Shown one piece after another: positions 11,477 to 23,346 of a DNA stretch of 64,000 bases; positions within the stretch are counted from its first letter, which is position 1, and each line of letters begins with the position of its first letter. Origin of the DNA: Antedon bifida (lineage: Eukaryota > Echinodermata > Crinoidea > Comatulida > Antedonidae); contig OY727100.1 in NCBI GenBank assembly GCA_963402885.1, forward strand, positions 7,861,501 through 7,925,500. The letters are read 5' to 3'. The position numbers and the translations under genes were made by a program. A model generated the notes under the pieces. That model did no database searches and was not told the origin of the DNA. It saw only the letters and a program-made list of their open reading frames with translations.

Positions 11477-14400
11477 CTGCAAATAAATAATATTAAAAAG
11501 GTGGTCAAAAATCAACATCAAGCTCAATGAAAAACCATATTTTTAGTCGCGTGAACGCGACTCTATAGTTCACTATGTCGGTCGGTCGGTCTGTCGGTCT
11601 GTCTGTCGGTCCGGTATCACTATGCGTTTTATCGCTTTTCTGTACTTTTTGAACTGTTTTGATGTACAGAAAAGTTTTAAAGTACATTACTTTTTGAAAG
11701 TTCATTTTTTTCTGAGAGCACGCGACTTGTAAAGAAATGTCAATAAATGTATATGCCTACTATACAAAGGTTTATGTCAAATATTAATCTGCATTGATCC
11801 CTCTCGGAGTGCTTTCTAGTTTAACTTATTGGTATTTAAATCATACATATACAGAAACATTAAAACTGATTATTACATACGTGCATTTATTGATGCTGAA
11901 CAAATTGTGCTATGATGATCCATGAATCTTGAAATACCAGCAAAGATACTACCACATGTACCGCAATTATACATTTCTTGCTCGTCCTCCTCCTCTAAGA
12001 ACACATTTTCAACTTCCATTTCGTCATCTGATAAAGCTTGTTTGACGTTCTGCTTCATATTTAACTGAAGTATTCCTAAATTGAAAATTTGAAATTGAAC
12101 ATATAATAACCAATTGTAAACGTACGTACATACATACATACATACATAAACCATTTATATTGCGTCTGATCAAATCTAGTCCTAGGAAGAACCTGCGTTC
12201 TATTCAACTCTTGGTCGTACGTATTATACTACTACTTTGACAAATGACATGCCTCGTCGTTCGGCATTGTCGGTAAGAAATCTTGGTGGTTCTCTTTTCG
12301 TGTCTCGCTATTCAAATTTAAATGAACAACAAAATAAATTCCACCTAAATGTCCATTTCTATTAAAAAACGATGCCCTACTTTAATCGATTAAATTTAGT
12401 GTTCGGCACGAACCGACTAATATAATCGGTTTCTGCTCGCTCGCATGTAATCTGCAATATAGTATATTGAGTCTTGTCTAAAATATACAAATATTTGTCC
12501 AAAATGAGGCTGAAATAACGACAATTGGTGGCGTCATATCGTGTCCAAGTGAAAGTTTCCAATATTCGGTTTGTCCAACATGTGGAAATTGTGTCCAGAC
12601 TAACGACAGTGGTTCTTTACTGTGTCCAATTAGAGAAACTGTCCAATGTAAAGAAATAAAGATTTATCTCATGACTAGCATACACGGCCGTCGTTGTGAT
12701 AATTTAGTTATTCAACCGTCAGCCTCTGATGTCATCTTTCTAATTCCCGGGAAGGCTGAAGTATCAATTTACGTTTCCCGTTCAAAAAGACAACACGAAA
12801 CTTCGCAAGAGCACGGTCTCCGACGTTCAAAATCGGTTATAAACACCAATTTCGAGGCTCTTCCCATCACTTTTCGAAAGTATCCCTTCATACATTTTTT
12901 TCGCGCCGCACCTTTAGAAAGTTATATTCAAGAGAACGGAAGCATTAGGAAACAGTTCACATGCGAGAGCTTATAGTTGAATAACATAATACTCGATTAC
13001 TAAGGTTAAAAAATGGTTATTTGTAAACTCGAATTGGACATGCGCTCAGAGTCTATGAGAATGATGTATGTAGATAGTAGTGTGTGTAGTCAATAAACAA
13101 TTATTTCGTTTTGACTGTAAACGTAGGCCGGATATAAATACCGTCAGATATCATTGAATAGTAACAGTAACTGTACATTTATGTATTTATACCCGATACT
13201 TTATAATTATTAGAGCATTTCAGACGTTACACAAAATGTTTACTACTGATTGTTAAACAAAAATAACATAATATAAGAATCATTATAAATCATCATTTCT
13301 TAATATTTCTTGTTTTACGATTGTTCTTTTAAATTTCAGAACAATCTCGTCATAAACCATTCAAATGTTCTTATTCACAACTCAGAAGGTGTTCTACGAG
13401 TTGTCTAAGTCTAAAATTCTCAAATCAATTTTTAACTAGGGATTATAAACAAGAAATATTTCTTACAAAAAACTTTTTGACGTAACAGTTTTAATTATTG
13501 TTCTTTCTTGATGCTATTTTATTGATTATTTAATATATAATGATTTATTATTATTATTGTTTAACAATCAGTAGTAAACATTTTGTGTAACGTACATAGA
13601 CCTAGGCCTAATCTGAAATGAACAAAGTCCTTGGCCTGTACAGAACAAAAACAAAATCATAAACTAAACTAATACTGTTATTTCGGGGGAGGGACGTTAC
13701 TCCTAAGGTCATAGTGACGCACATACCAGTAAACAAAATTTCTAATTTCCCAACCGCCGACAAACGTACACACTAATCAAACAATTCTTCATACACACCA
13801 TTCGCCAAATATATTTACCATAGAGGAAGGATTCTTTTGACCATTATTCAATAATAAATTCAAATTGATGGTATTATTCCACGGCCTATGTTGAAGGCAA
13901 AAACGAAAACATTGTTTATTGAACAGGTCTAGACTGTCTGCATACATCTCATAGCCTCTCTTCTGCGTATGGCCATTTTTCAGCCTTAGTAAACTATAAG
14001 CTTCCATGTGATGCAGTTTCATAATGCTTCCGTCCTCTTGAATGTAACTACCTAAAGGCGCGGCGCGAAAATACATAATTATGAAACATAGTTGTAGCAA
14101 TCATAATTATTTTTTCCAATATTTATGCATGCATACATGGGTAACGAAGTTTGTTTGTAAATGAATATTGATATAGCTATAGACCAAAGATGTGCTTGAA
14201 TCATTACCTTCACAACTTTTGTCATTGTCTTGAGTAAACATAGAATTGGTTTCTTCACAAATCTGAGCATTTGTTTTTCCATCCTCCCACATATCTACCG
14301 TAAACAAAATTACATCATACTATTTTTAGTTGCATAATACTCCATTTAATTCGTAAAACACATGGCATATGATTAAATTTGCATTACAAAATGTATAGAC

Positions 14401-17400
14401 TGTGGTAATTTCTGAAAATTGTTAGGGAAAATCAGTATATGGTTTTTAAGTCAATTTGGGCTAATAACCATACATGCACTGATTTTGTTAATTAAACTTT
14501 AAATAACATAGTATGAAATCAAATAATCAGAGGAAAATCAAATTTCACCGTTTCGATTTTTATTGGATCATCATCAGTAATGAAAATAATTCTACAGGCA
14601 GAGAATCATAACAACGAAGTATGCAAATGAAGAATAATAAAAACAATTGGCCATAGGCCTATATAAAAAAGAAAATCAAAGCAAAAGTTACACATAAATT
14701 ATCATCAATATAAAATAAATAAATAAATAAATATATACATCTTCAACATTAACAAATATTCATTTAAAAAAAGGAGGGATAGGCCTATTAAGTAAAGGTG
14801 ATCACGGGGTAATACATGAGTCGTTTATAATCACAACTCTTGTTTTCACGCTGCTGCTTTAGCCTGCTACGTCCCAAGAGGACTACTCATTCAGAAGCTG
14901 AAAGCAAGCAGCAGTTATAGTACTAGAGGCCGACGTTTTTGGTTTTTTGTAAACTAGGACACGTCATGCTAAAATTACAAATCCCAAAGCAAAGCTGTCA
15001 GATAATCATTGAATTATTATCAAAACAGTCCATTAAAGTTTTTGTTTGTAATAGGATACTTCACACTTGAAGTATCTCTAGGCTTGATGAAGTGACCCCC
15101 AGACTTGACCTTAGCAATAAAATAAACTAAAGTGACAGAAATTGAGTCTGTTTCATATCAAAGTAGGAATAATTTTTGTATTTTACTTCAAATACAAGTT
15201 ATTCACTTCTGTAACAAAAAAATAATATTTATTTACGTATAAAAAGAGAAAAGAAACGTTTAATTATAACCCCAAAACCATTGTCTGACAGACAATTGAA
15301 GTATTTTTTGCTTTAAATTACATTTTTTTCAAGTAAATAATTGTTTGGTTAACGTGAATAACTATTATGTGACAATAAAATGACACATTCAAAAACAAAT
15401 ATTTTTCAGAGGGACAACATATCTTTAAAACTGTTACGTCAATAAGCGAGCAGCGTTTTTTGTAAGAAATATTTCTTGTTCATAATTATTATTCGCCAGT
15501 GTTCGTTTTTCTGATATCAACAGAGGGCGCTATTACTGTATCATAAATTTATAACTAATAGGCCTAATAGACAAAGAAACCTGACAAAAGTATACTTAAT
15601 AATTATAAAGTGTTATCTTCCTGCTGTGTCATAAAAATGGCGTTCACTAAATAAGTTCATAACGAATGTTTCAGGACATTTCGAGCATTTTAATTCACTT
15701 ATGCAACGTATAAAGTTAAAGTGTTGCACTTGAAATGTATTAAATCACCTTACTCAGGATGAAAGGTGACCGACCATTTTAAAAACGTATAATGGAAGCT
15801 GTGATGAGTGTTATAAATGTATACTTCGTTAAATTGACTATGATTTAATAGAGCGCATCTCGCTAAGCCGTGCCAGATTTCTCAAATTTAAAATTTTTTT
15901 AACGTCATCATGCCTACAAATTTGAATAACTTTTAAAGAATGAAAGGACCCTCGTGTTTATATTATTATTAGGCCTATTACGGAAACTATTGATTTAAGG
16001 ATTTTGACTATCGGATGTTGTGACGTCATCATATTATATGGGCGGCTGAATTCAAAATGTCGGATTTTCATCTATTTCGTCATAGAATCACATGTAAAAG
16101 CAAAAATTAGGCAGTTATATTCAACATTATGTTTTGGCAAATGGTGTACAGGCAAGCTTCCCTGGTGTGCATAGATGATGTTGTTTACTGGAATGTGGGT
16201 CACTACGACCTTGAGTAACGCCCCTATCCCGGAATATGAAAAGTATTATAGCTTAGTTGAAAAATATATTTTTGGTCTGTACATGTAGGCCACAGTCTTA
16301 ATGTTCTGAAATATAAGTTGATTGTTTGATTACGGATTTAATTAATTCACTGATAAGCTACAACAGAAGGAAAACTGAATCTAATCATAATATACATAAT
16401 ATACATAATATACATAATATACATAATATACATAATATACATAATATACATAATATACATAATATACATCCTCAAAACAGTTATATAGCCGATAGACCCT
16501 GCTTTATGATTAAATAGAGCATTTCAGACTATTTTACGTTACACAAATGTAATGTTTACTGTACTACTGATTGTTAAACTACAATAATTGATAATAAATT
16601 ATCATTTCTTAAATTATTAAATAAATAATCAATAAAAAAGCATAATTTAATGAAGAAAGAACATTTTAATTAAAACTTAAAACGGTTTTTGTAAGAAATA
16701 TATCTTGTTCATTTGAGGTTGGTCCTGTAATTTCACCTATGCTACAATATATATAGTACAGTAGTAGTAGGCCTAGTATATACTACTGTATGAGACAGAA
16801 TATATATAATTCAGCACAACAAAATAAACACACATCACATTATGATGGCATGGCATAATCGATTTATGCGCGAATATTCTACGTACATACGTGCATGTTG
16901 CGGTTGCGCACCTATAGGCCTAACTAACTCATGCTATGTGACGAGTTCAATTAGTATTATTGTTAATGTTGGTTGAAATAATTGTGTTTTAATAATTTAA
17001 ATAATTTAATTAATGATATATTGTATCGTTTTTTTAGGTAATACGAATTAAATGTGTGTGTGAGTGTGTGTGTATTCGAATACACTAACATTTTATAATA
17101 ATATATCGCGTTTAAAGACACATCTATAAAGAGTTAGTGTCTAAGACCTTCTTTACTTCAGGTTGTTTGCTTGATTTGCTCGTATACACTAGCTTGTTCA
17201 GCACTCTCTTGGGCTTGACAGCGCTTCCAATTAAAGCCATTTCAATTCCCTGGTGTCCCACTTGTCTCCAAATTGACGTCGCTATCACCATGCGATTGTT
17301 GAGAAAGCTCTGTTCCACCTCCTATGGGAACCAGTATATCCTCCGGGATTTACGTCGTACGCGCAAGCAAATGTTATTGGCTGCTTGAATGAGTGCTTTT

Positions 17401-20209
17401 AATATTACATCGGTATCCTGGGATTTTGTCAAGGATTTTGCTCGCGGCCGATGGGAGAAGTAAGGCCCAAATCTAAATCATCGCAAATACCATTTCGTAA
17501 AACACTGGGTCTCAGGAGGCATAGTTCACATAATGTTTGTCTGAAGATTGCCGATTCAATGGGGGATTTGGGAAATACATAGCTATCGCTTCTCATCGTC
17601 TTCGCCGTCGTCTATTATATGATTTATAATATGTATATTCGGTTTAGGCAGATTAGGATAGGTAATATTATTATGCGATGTTAAAAGCGTATGTTAGTAA
17701 CAGTACTAAATAAAATGAATAAGACGTAGATTCATTTACAGTAGGCCCACTGTAGTGTATATGGGCCTACAATCTTGTCGATGAACGTTTAATTACTTCA
17801 TTTCTGTATCTTATTTCAAAAACATCAAGCATGTTTTTTTTTTTTTTTATTGTTGGTGAAAATCAATTTTTTCAAAGAGAGAAAAAGGGATCAAAATTAA
17901 CAGGAAGCAAAATTACGAAACAAGTTAACCCCGGGGGTCGCTAAGTTAACCCCGGGGGTCGCTAAGTTAACCCCGGGGGTCGCTAAGTTAACCCCGGGGG
18001 TCGCTAGATTTACAGCTTGACTTGAGATGAGACGTACAACATTTTAACTATTTTTTCCTTTTCTTAACACTTTCTTGAGATCACGTCTCCGTCTAGAGCA
18101 AACACCACCCCAAACCCGCCACTACGCAATTGTATAATATTTGTAATCTCATCGATCTGGATGCGATCAGTATTTATACAGTATATATATATATATATAT
18201 TAAAATCCATAGACGACCGACACACCTTAGGCTACATTGTTTGTGTCTTGTGTGGGTTCGTCCCACTTTTATTATAATTCTCTGCTTTTTATGTACATTA
18301 TTTTGTAACAATTAAATATTTGTATGCATATTTTTTCCTTTCGATTGTATATTACAAAGGTTCTTACAGTGTTAAAAGTAGTTAAAATACATGCATATTT
18401 AACATAATAAGATGATTGATTTCAAAAAACCATATTTGCTTTCATTTACAATGTTAAAGATGTTAATTAAAATATATAGATAAAAACATGGTAATAAAAG
18501 ACTATAAACAGTACTATTAAAATCGGCTATAAACTCAGAGGAGGAATATAAAATATCCTCCCTTTTCACCAAGACAAAATGGATGAGATGAAAAAGAGGA
18601 ATGCAAAAGTTTGAAAAAATTAGATAATTAGGATGATAGCATGGAATGATATATTTAATGAAAACCGTAAGGTTTGAATCTATACACTGTGCAAGTCCAA
18701 TATGCCATTTTGGCTCTGTGTATGCGAGACGCTTTATACCCGATGTCTTATTATAATACTACTGTAATAGACAATATAGAAATAAACAAAATATTGCAAT
18801 TAAAAATATGAAAAAAGTATTTGCAACAAAGGGATAAAGAGTATTAAAACATTTCTTATACACATGATGTCAAGTTAAATGATACAATAAACATTTAATA
18901 AAAGGCCAAGAAACAGAAAAGTATTAATGCTCCTAACTATAATGATTGTATACATTATTATGCACCGATACATGCCACGGAAAGAATTTCCATCACAATC
19001 ACATGATATGGTCCTTTGAAACATAAAAATTAGGCATTTAATTTATGCGAATTTATTATTTCGTTCAAATCAACGAGGGAGCGTCATATCACTAAGCTAC
19101 ATAAGAAGCGACTCAACTAAACCTAACGTACTTTCCCTTTGAGAAACCCATGAGCATTCACTTTATACCCCAGAGAAGATTTTGACTAAGTCTGGTCTGT
19201 TGCTGATGGATTTCAAGAAGTATTTATAAGAAAGAAAATGTCATCATCCCTCCAAGGTACCAATAATATTGAAAATGGAAAGCCTACAAGTGTAATTTGG
19301 TGTAAAACCGAAAGAAAGCCCTCATCACGAACCACAATGACGCATGGGTTTTTGTCCCACGAGACCAACTCAACGTTTTTCAATTTCGTAAAATGATCAC
19401 TTTAATGCTAAGTTTTGATATTTTGATGCTTCACATTCGCACATTCATACTTCCACTTTTATTTCAATGCAACATAGTGCACTCATGCACGCTGTGTGTA
19501 CACTTTCAACTATACAGATACTCGTCTCTCAGCGAGGGGAATTTAATTAGGTCTATTGCTACTTTCAATGTAATCTAAAATTGTATTTAAATAGAAAGAT
19601 TGTTCAATTCCATTACATTTCTCCATATATTGGCTAACAATGTTAGTACCAGCACAACACATTTATGTTTTTTATTTATAAGTTTTTAAAACTGTTACGA
19701 ATTGTAAACATTTTTTAATATGATATACAGAAATTTACCATAAATAAAAAAGAATTGTATAGGCCTATAAAGTAGCAAATTCTGATCATTTTCAATCCCC
19801 AAGTTGCTCACTTTATAATACGGATCCAAATTTTCACTACACGTGCAGTGTAATTCTACCTGAATTTAGCCTACACCAAATATTTCTTACATTTTTGACA
19901 CAAAAACAGGCAGATTGATGATTGCTAGTACTGTAGTAGCAGTAGTAGTATCCTATAGAATGAAGAGATAACGTTGGATACTTTGGCCACAGTGCGGGAC
20001 ACTGTGTTTTGAGTCATAAAATTGATTACCTTATTTATAGGCCTATTCCGGTAAAAATAAAGCTGAAAACGTAACGATTATAATTATTATATAGGTCTGC
20101 ATAACTATTTAATAGGTCTATTCGTCAAAATCTTATACTACCACCCCACTAACTCACCTTGTGAAAGTCGTTTAAGAGCCTTGGGTCGGGCTTGTTTTCG
20201 CCGTGACAT
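7269..20209 (-). CDS. ZNF423/ZNF521: ZNF423/ZNF521-type C2H2 transcription factor, whole gene (4 exons)
   Basis: Coding exons are 20209-20158, 14294-14208, 12075-11881 and 11476-7269; all three introns are phase 1, and the join gives 1513 residues. The family (OAZ/EHZF) binds DNA and partners such as EBF and SMAD through about 30 fingers and acts in the nucleus in neural and mesodermal differentiation. Seen here: N-terminal MSRRKQARPK, an acidic stretch, a C2HC finger, then over 30 C2H2 fingers. FKHKRSRDRH and FDSPAKLQCHL are near-identical to vertebrate ZNF423/521. The invertebrate gene is probably the single pro-ortholog of both vertebrate paralogs. The length exceeds ZNF423 and ZNF521 (about 1300) because of extra C-terminal fingers. 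Transposons fill the introns. Confidence 0.93.
11544..11729. mobile_element. Small TIR element in intron 3
   Basis: AGTCGCGTG near 11545 and CACGCGACT near 11719 are inverted termini. The interior contains GTCGGTCGGTCGGTCTGTC, and a related inverted tract occurs at 25741-25790 (ACCGACCGACCGACATAG). The rest of the 404-base intron has nothing I recognise. Confidence 0.5.
11881..12075 (-). CDS. ZNF423/ZNF521: ZNF423/521-type gene, coding exon 3 (first finger)
   Basis: The exon runs from the acceptor TTTAG to the donor GTATGT. It encodes an acidic stretch (FLEEEDEQEMY) and the finger CGTCGSIFAGISRFMDHH ending in Cys rather than His. That C2HC first finger corresponds to CDSCLQVFESLSDITEH in ZNF521. 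Residues about 48-111 of the protein. A further acceptor-like TTCAG lies 11 bases inside but would break the frame. Confidence 0.88.
12890..14075. repeat. Foldback repeat in intron 2 of the zinc-finger gene
   Basis: About 70 bases around 12897-12960 (CGCGCCGCACCTTTAG, ATTCAAGAGAACGGAAGC) recur inverted at 13998-14073. Inside, ATGTTTACTACTGATTGTTA near 13236 pairs with its inverse near 13560. Each outer arm carries a CTTTAG acceptor-like site and a short open frame, which explains the open frames seen on both strands. Confidence 0.6.
14208..14294 (-). CDS. ZNF423/ZNF521: ZNF423/521-type gene, coding exon 2
   Basis: The acceptor TACGGTAG precedes the exon and the donor GTAATG follows. It adds 28 residues beginning MWEDGKTNAQ and ending DNDKSCE, with split codons giving D before and G after. 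No domain is visible. Human ZNF521 has an equivalent small acidic exon (DPNCKLEDKT onward) between the MSRRKQ exon and the first finger. Phase 1 on both sides fits; skipping it would also keep the frame, so alternative splicing is possible. Confidence 0.75.
15175..15490 (-). repeat. Dispersed repeat X, inverted copy
   Basis: Reverse complement of the repeat at 2920-3297, recognisable by CATTGTCTGACAGACAATTG and GCGAGCAGCGTTTTTTGTAA. It lacks the TTAA insertion. It adjoins the inverted copy of the 5.0-5.6 kb block, so the two formed one larger duplicated unit. Confidence 0.65.
15640..16070 (-). repeat. Diverged fragment of the CRE-rich repeat
   Basis: TTTAATAGAGCGCATCTCGCT near 15845 is the inverse of a block in the 46-50 kb repeat. 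TGACGTCA at 16021-16028 precedes matching inverse sequence (ATATGGGCGGC, TTTCGTCATAG). This is an old copy of the same family. Confidence 0.5.
16386..16468. repeat. Microsatellite, 9-bp unit ATAATATAC
   Basis: About nine tandem copies of ATAATATAC. The HNIHNI open frame here is only the translation of this repeat. Confidence 0.9.
17922..18005. repeat. Perfect 4 x 21-bp GC-rich tandem repeat
   Basis: Four identical 21-base units, each containing GTTAACCCCGGGGGTCGCT. Each unit has GTTAAC and CCCCGGGG palindromes. There is no spacer between units, so this is not a CRISPR array. Confidence 0.9.
20158..20209 (-). CDS. ZNF423/ZNF521: ZNF423/521-type gene, coding exon 1 (NuRD motif)
   Basis: The exon encodes MSRRKQARPKALKRLSQ and ends CAAG before the donor GTGAGT. 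MSRRKQxxP is the N-terminal motif shared by FOG, SALL and ZNF423/521 proteins, known to recruit the NuRD corepressor through RBBP4. Its presence as a lone small exon about 6 kb upstream of the next exon matches the vertebrate gene layout. The start codon is fixed by this motif. It ends in phase 1, as exon 2 requires. Confidence 0.93.
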
Positions 20210-22970
20210 ATTGATGGAATCTTCGGCTACTGATTGTAGAATTCGACGAATGCAGGAAAGATTTTGAATCAAAATCCAATGTGCGTTGTTAAGCTCTTGA
20301 ATGCTAAATGAAATGTGTAAGCAAGCATAACGGACAAGCTTTCGCTAATTTACTAGGCCTCCAGGGGTGGACGTGAGCTGGCTTTGAATCGCCAAACCAC
20401 GGAAGGAAATAGTGGGCGCACTAGGGTTCCTCGCTCTAGGAGGGTCTTTCATTATAACTAACAAAGATGACAAAATAGCATTTGTCAATAAAAGTTATTC
20501 GATGTATAGGTGTTCACAGCTGGATCGACCAAGGCCGGACCAAATAGGCATCCCGTCGTGCGTTCTAATACGTGCTTCTAGCGCTTACCACACGCTGAGG
20601 CAACTCCACTGTGTGAATCGACAGTGATATAGTTTAGCATGCTTAATGGATGCATTTTAAATATACTAATACTGCTTAGGCCAAAGAAAGTAAACGTATA
20701 TTATGTATCTCCGCAATTATTATAACATGCACGGCAGGTGGTGTGTTCCATTATTACCTGGACATGCCAGTCAAATAGCATCACCATCATGAGCCTAATC
20801 CTGCAGCATAGCAAAATCACCGTCATTTTTCAAATCTCATTTTTTTAAATGTTGAGTTCAGCCTAAAAAAGCGAATCTCTGAAGGTGGTCGGTCTTTTTA
20901 CATTGGTAGCTGAGGCCATTCACGGGTCACCTTCTCTTTGTAGGCCTTCTTCTCGTCACATTTCCGCCTCTACGTCCTAAAATAAGCCCATATTATAATA
21001 TCGTAAGTCCCGTATACATTTTACGGCAGGGCGTAGCTTGTAGGTCATAGGGTCCTGATCCCAAATAAAAAAATATATAAAAATAATGAAAATTGTTTTA
21101 ATCCAAACAAATGACGTCATGATCAATAGAACAAACAATCGTTGTATCGACACGATGGCTCTTTCGTCATTTGATTAGATGTGAAAATATTATTTTCATC
21201 AAAGCATGGATTTTAATTAATATTCATTAATCCGTGATCAAAGGCAGCATAAATGTTTTATCCTATTCTAGAATGGATATCGCTTTAAGCGACGCATGCG
21301 CAGCAAAAACAAAAGTGAGGTCAAACAATAATAATTTATTTAGAGTAACAAGAGCAACAAAATAAATTATAAAATCATCGGAATTCATTACAACTCCCCG
21401 TATCTCTTGTCTGACACGTCACCCGGAGCTACACATTGGAGGGCGGGGAGTCCTATCACTGGTCAGAGGCGTAGGCTAGTTGCTGTTCGTGTGGAGAGGT
21501 GCGAAAATTGTAAAGGAACAAGACACTTGTGCGGAAATGACTTTAATTTGAAATATGAAACAAAAAATCTCCAGCCCACTATGCTTGGGGTTTAGCTAAG
21601 TAGTATTAGGTCTAAACTCTTTTTACTAAATGTGTATGACTTCCAACATGAATAAATGACAAATTGGTACCGCTTATCAAATCTAGGCTACTGCGGAGGC
21701 CTATCATCGGAAATTTGTCGGACCAAATTTATACTGTACCATTTTAGGACGCTGATTCCAAACATATATGTTATATGGCCGGTTTAGGGTGGCGTTTTAG
21801 AAAAAAAAACTCTCGTTTGGTAGGTATTTGCAACAACCTCGTTTGTTTCCGTTTGGTTCCCTGGTTAGTAGGACCGTGATTCCGTGTCGTCGCAATGTCG
21901 CGCGTTTACATCAACAATCACGTCCTGACCAAAATAATGATACGCCTTTCTTGCCTTCGTAAAACGTAATAAAGAAATGAAAAGCCCGATAACAATTAAC
22001 TATTATTACAATGATTACCATACACAATATACTATTTTTTTACTACATTAAATTGAAACATTAAAAAATCCGTGAACACGTTTTAAAAGCTAAATATCCG
22101 CAGATAAAATTGAGTGAGTGCAGTCTTCCATACAAAATAACTTTTAGATTGAGTAATCTGTGTACATGGGTCGTAGTGGACTGTTTTCCAGAATGCATCA
22201 GAGAGGGGGGGGGGTTTTCTTGACACCAATTGTTTTGCGAGCGCAGCGAGCAACTGTAGGCCAGGGGGGGGTGGGGGGATGGGCCAGTTGGGATGGGCTA
22301 GGGCGCCAAGGAGCAATTTCGGTTATTTTAATCAGCTTACAGAGACATTTTTTACCTACTAAAATCTGAGTTATGCAGAGAAATTATATAGTACACTACA
22401 GTATTCTATAATATAATTAATTGCACGATTGTGGGGCCTTTGTTTTTCAAGGGGGTTCGCTGGTAAAAGGGGGGTTCGCGCAAAAGGGGGGGGGGGGGGG
22501 GGGGCTCGCCCGAAACCCCAAAAAAACCCTGGCTACGGGTCTGATTACTTTTAATTACATGTAAAGTAGTTTTGTGCCTTTTTCACAAATATACTCGTTC
22601 AATTGAGCAAAACAGTGAACCATCTTCGAGACAGCGCGGCACAATCTCCGTGGTTCGCATATGGTTCACTCACGGTATCATCACGATCGTTTGGCTCACT
22701 GGGATCGACTCCACACTGTGAATAAATAGTTTTTACTAAAACAATGATTTGTCGTATTCGAATTGGAACTTTCGTTGTCAACATTCGTTAAAGACACATT
22801 TCCTACGTTTTTTAGATCTAATTTAAGATCACAAACTATATTTAATTGCGATAACTTTTTTCGTCTTTAAATGGTTAAAAATGTGAAAAATAAGTCGATT
22901 CTAATATAGCGGCCCGCTATAAATCCCAAAATGCATTGCGCGCGGATTGATATTCTTGTTTTTCTTCTGT
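20210..22970. other. Upstream region of the zinc-finger gene
   Basis: No coding exon is supportable. The region includes an NRF1-like GCATGCGC in GACGCATGCGCAGC near 21292, about 1.1 kb upstream of the start codon, which would fit a promoter on the minus strand. It also has a TGACGTCA near 21116 and long guanine runs at 22200-22300 and 22486-22504 (19 G). Short frames such as 21407-21595 match nothing I know. Confidence 0.35.
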
Positions 22971-22980
22971 AATTCACCAA

Positions 22981-23275
22981 TAATTACCCCCCAGACAATT
23001 ACCCCCTAGGAACAACCTGACTCTGCAACAGTGTATAATAGGTAGTTGACCGGGGGATAGTTATCCTAAGGGGGTAGTTGTCCTAAGGGGGTAGTTGTCC
23101 GGGGGGTAGTTGTCCGGGGGGTTGTTATCTTAAGGGGGTAGTTGTCCTAAGGGTGTAGTTGTCCGGGGAGTAGTTGTCCGGGGTGTAGTTGTCCTAAGAG
23201 GGTAGTTGTCCGGGTGGTAAACATCCGGGGGGTAACTGTCTAGGGGGTAGGTGTCCTAGAACCTGTTTATCTACT
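22981..23275. repeat. G-rich repeat cluster with inverted ends
   Basis: About ten irregular units of GGGGGTAGTTGTCCTAAG occur on the plus strand. The left end (AATTACCCCCCAGACAATTA) is the inverse of the right end (GGGGGGTAACTGTCTAGGGG). Together with the inverted termini this resembles the subterminal-repeat structure of a small DNA transposon. A 17-G run follows at 23330-23346. Confidence 0.6.
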
Positions 23276-23346
23276 TATAAGTTCATACCAAGTTCATGCA
23301 ACCCAAGTCTTGTCATCGTCCATTATATAGGGGGGGGGGGGGGGGG

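Larger units (their letters stand above)
14295..20157 (-). other. Intron 1 of the zinc-finger gene
   Basis: This 5.9 kb intron has no coding exon I can support. It holds the inverted duplicate at 14830-15490, a diverged CRE-rich repeat fragment at 15640-16070, a 9-bp microsatellite at 16386-16468 and a 21-bp array at 17922-18005. A compositionally balanced block at 17130-17580 stands out from the AT-rich surroundings and could be regulatory, but nothing in it is diagnostic. Confidence 0.5.

Noticed and set aside
12671-12976. 101-codon plus-strand open frame
   Set aside because: Overlaps the arm of a foldback repeat, and its C-terminal part is shared with the opposite-strand copy; no recognised domain.
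16326-16517. Short plus-strand open frame with HNIHNI repeats
   Set aside because: Translation of the 9-bp microsatellite.
17124-17388. Overlapping open frames on both strands in intron 1 of the zinc-finger gene
   Set aside because: Composition is richer than the flanks but no family match, no clear splice sites in phase with the gene and no preferred strand.
17922-18005. CRISPR-like short repeats
   Set aside because: Units are directly abutting with no spacers, and the DNA is eukaryotic.
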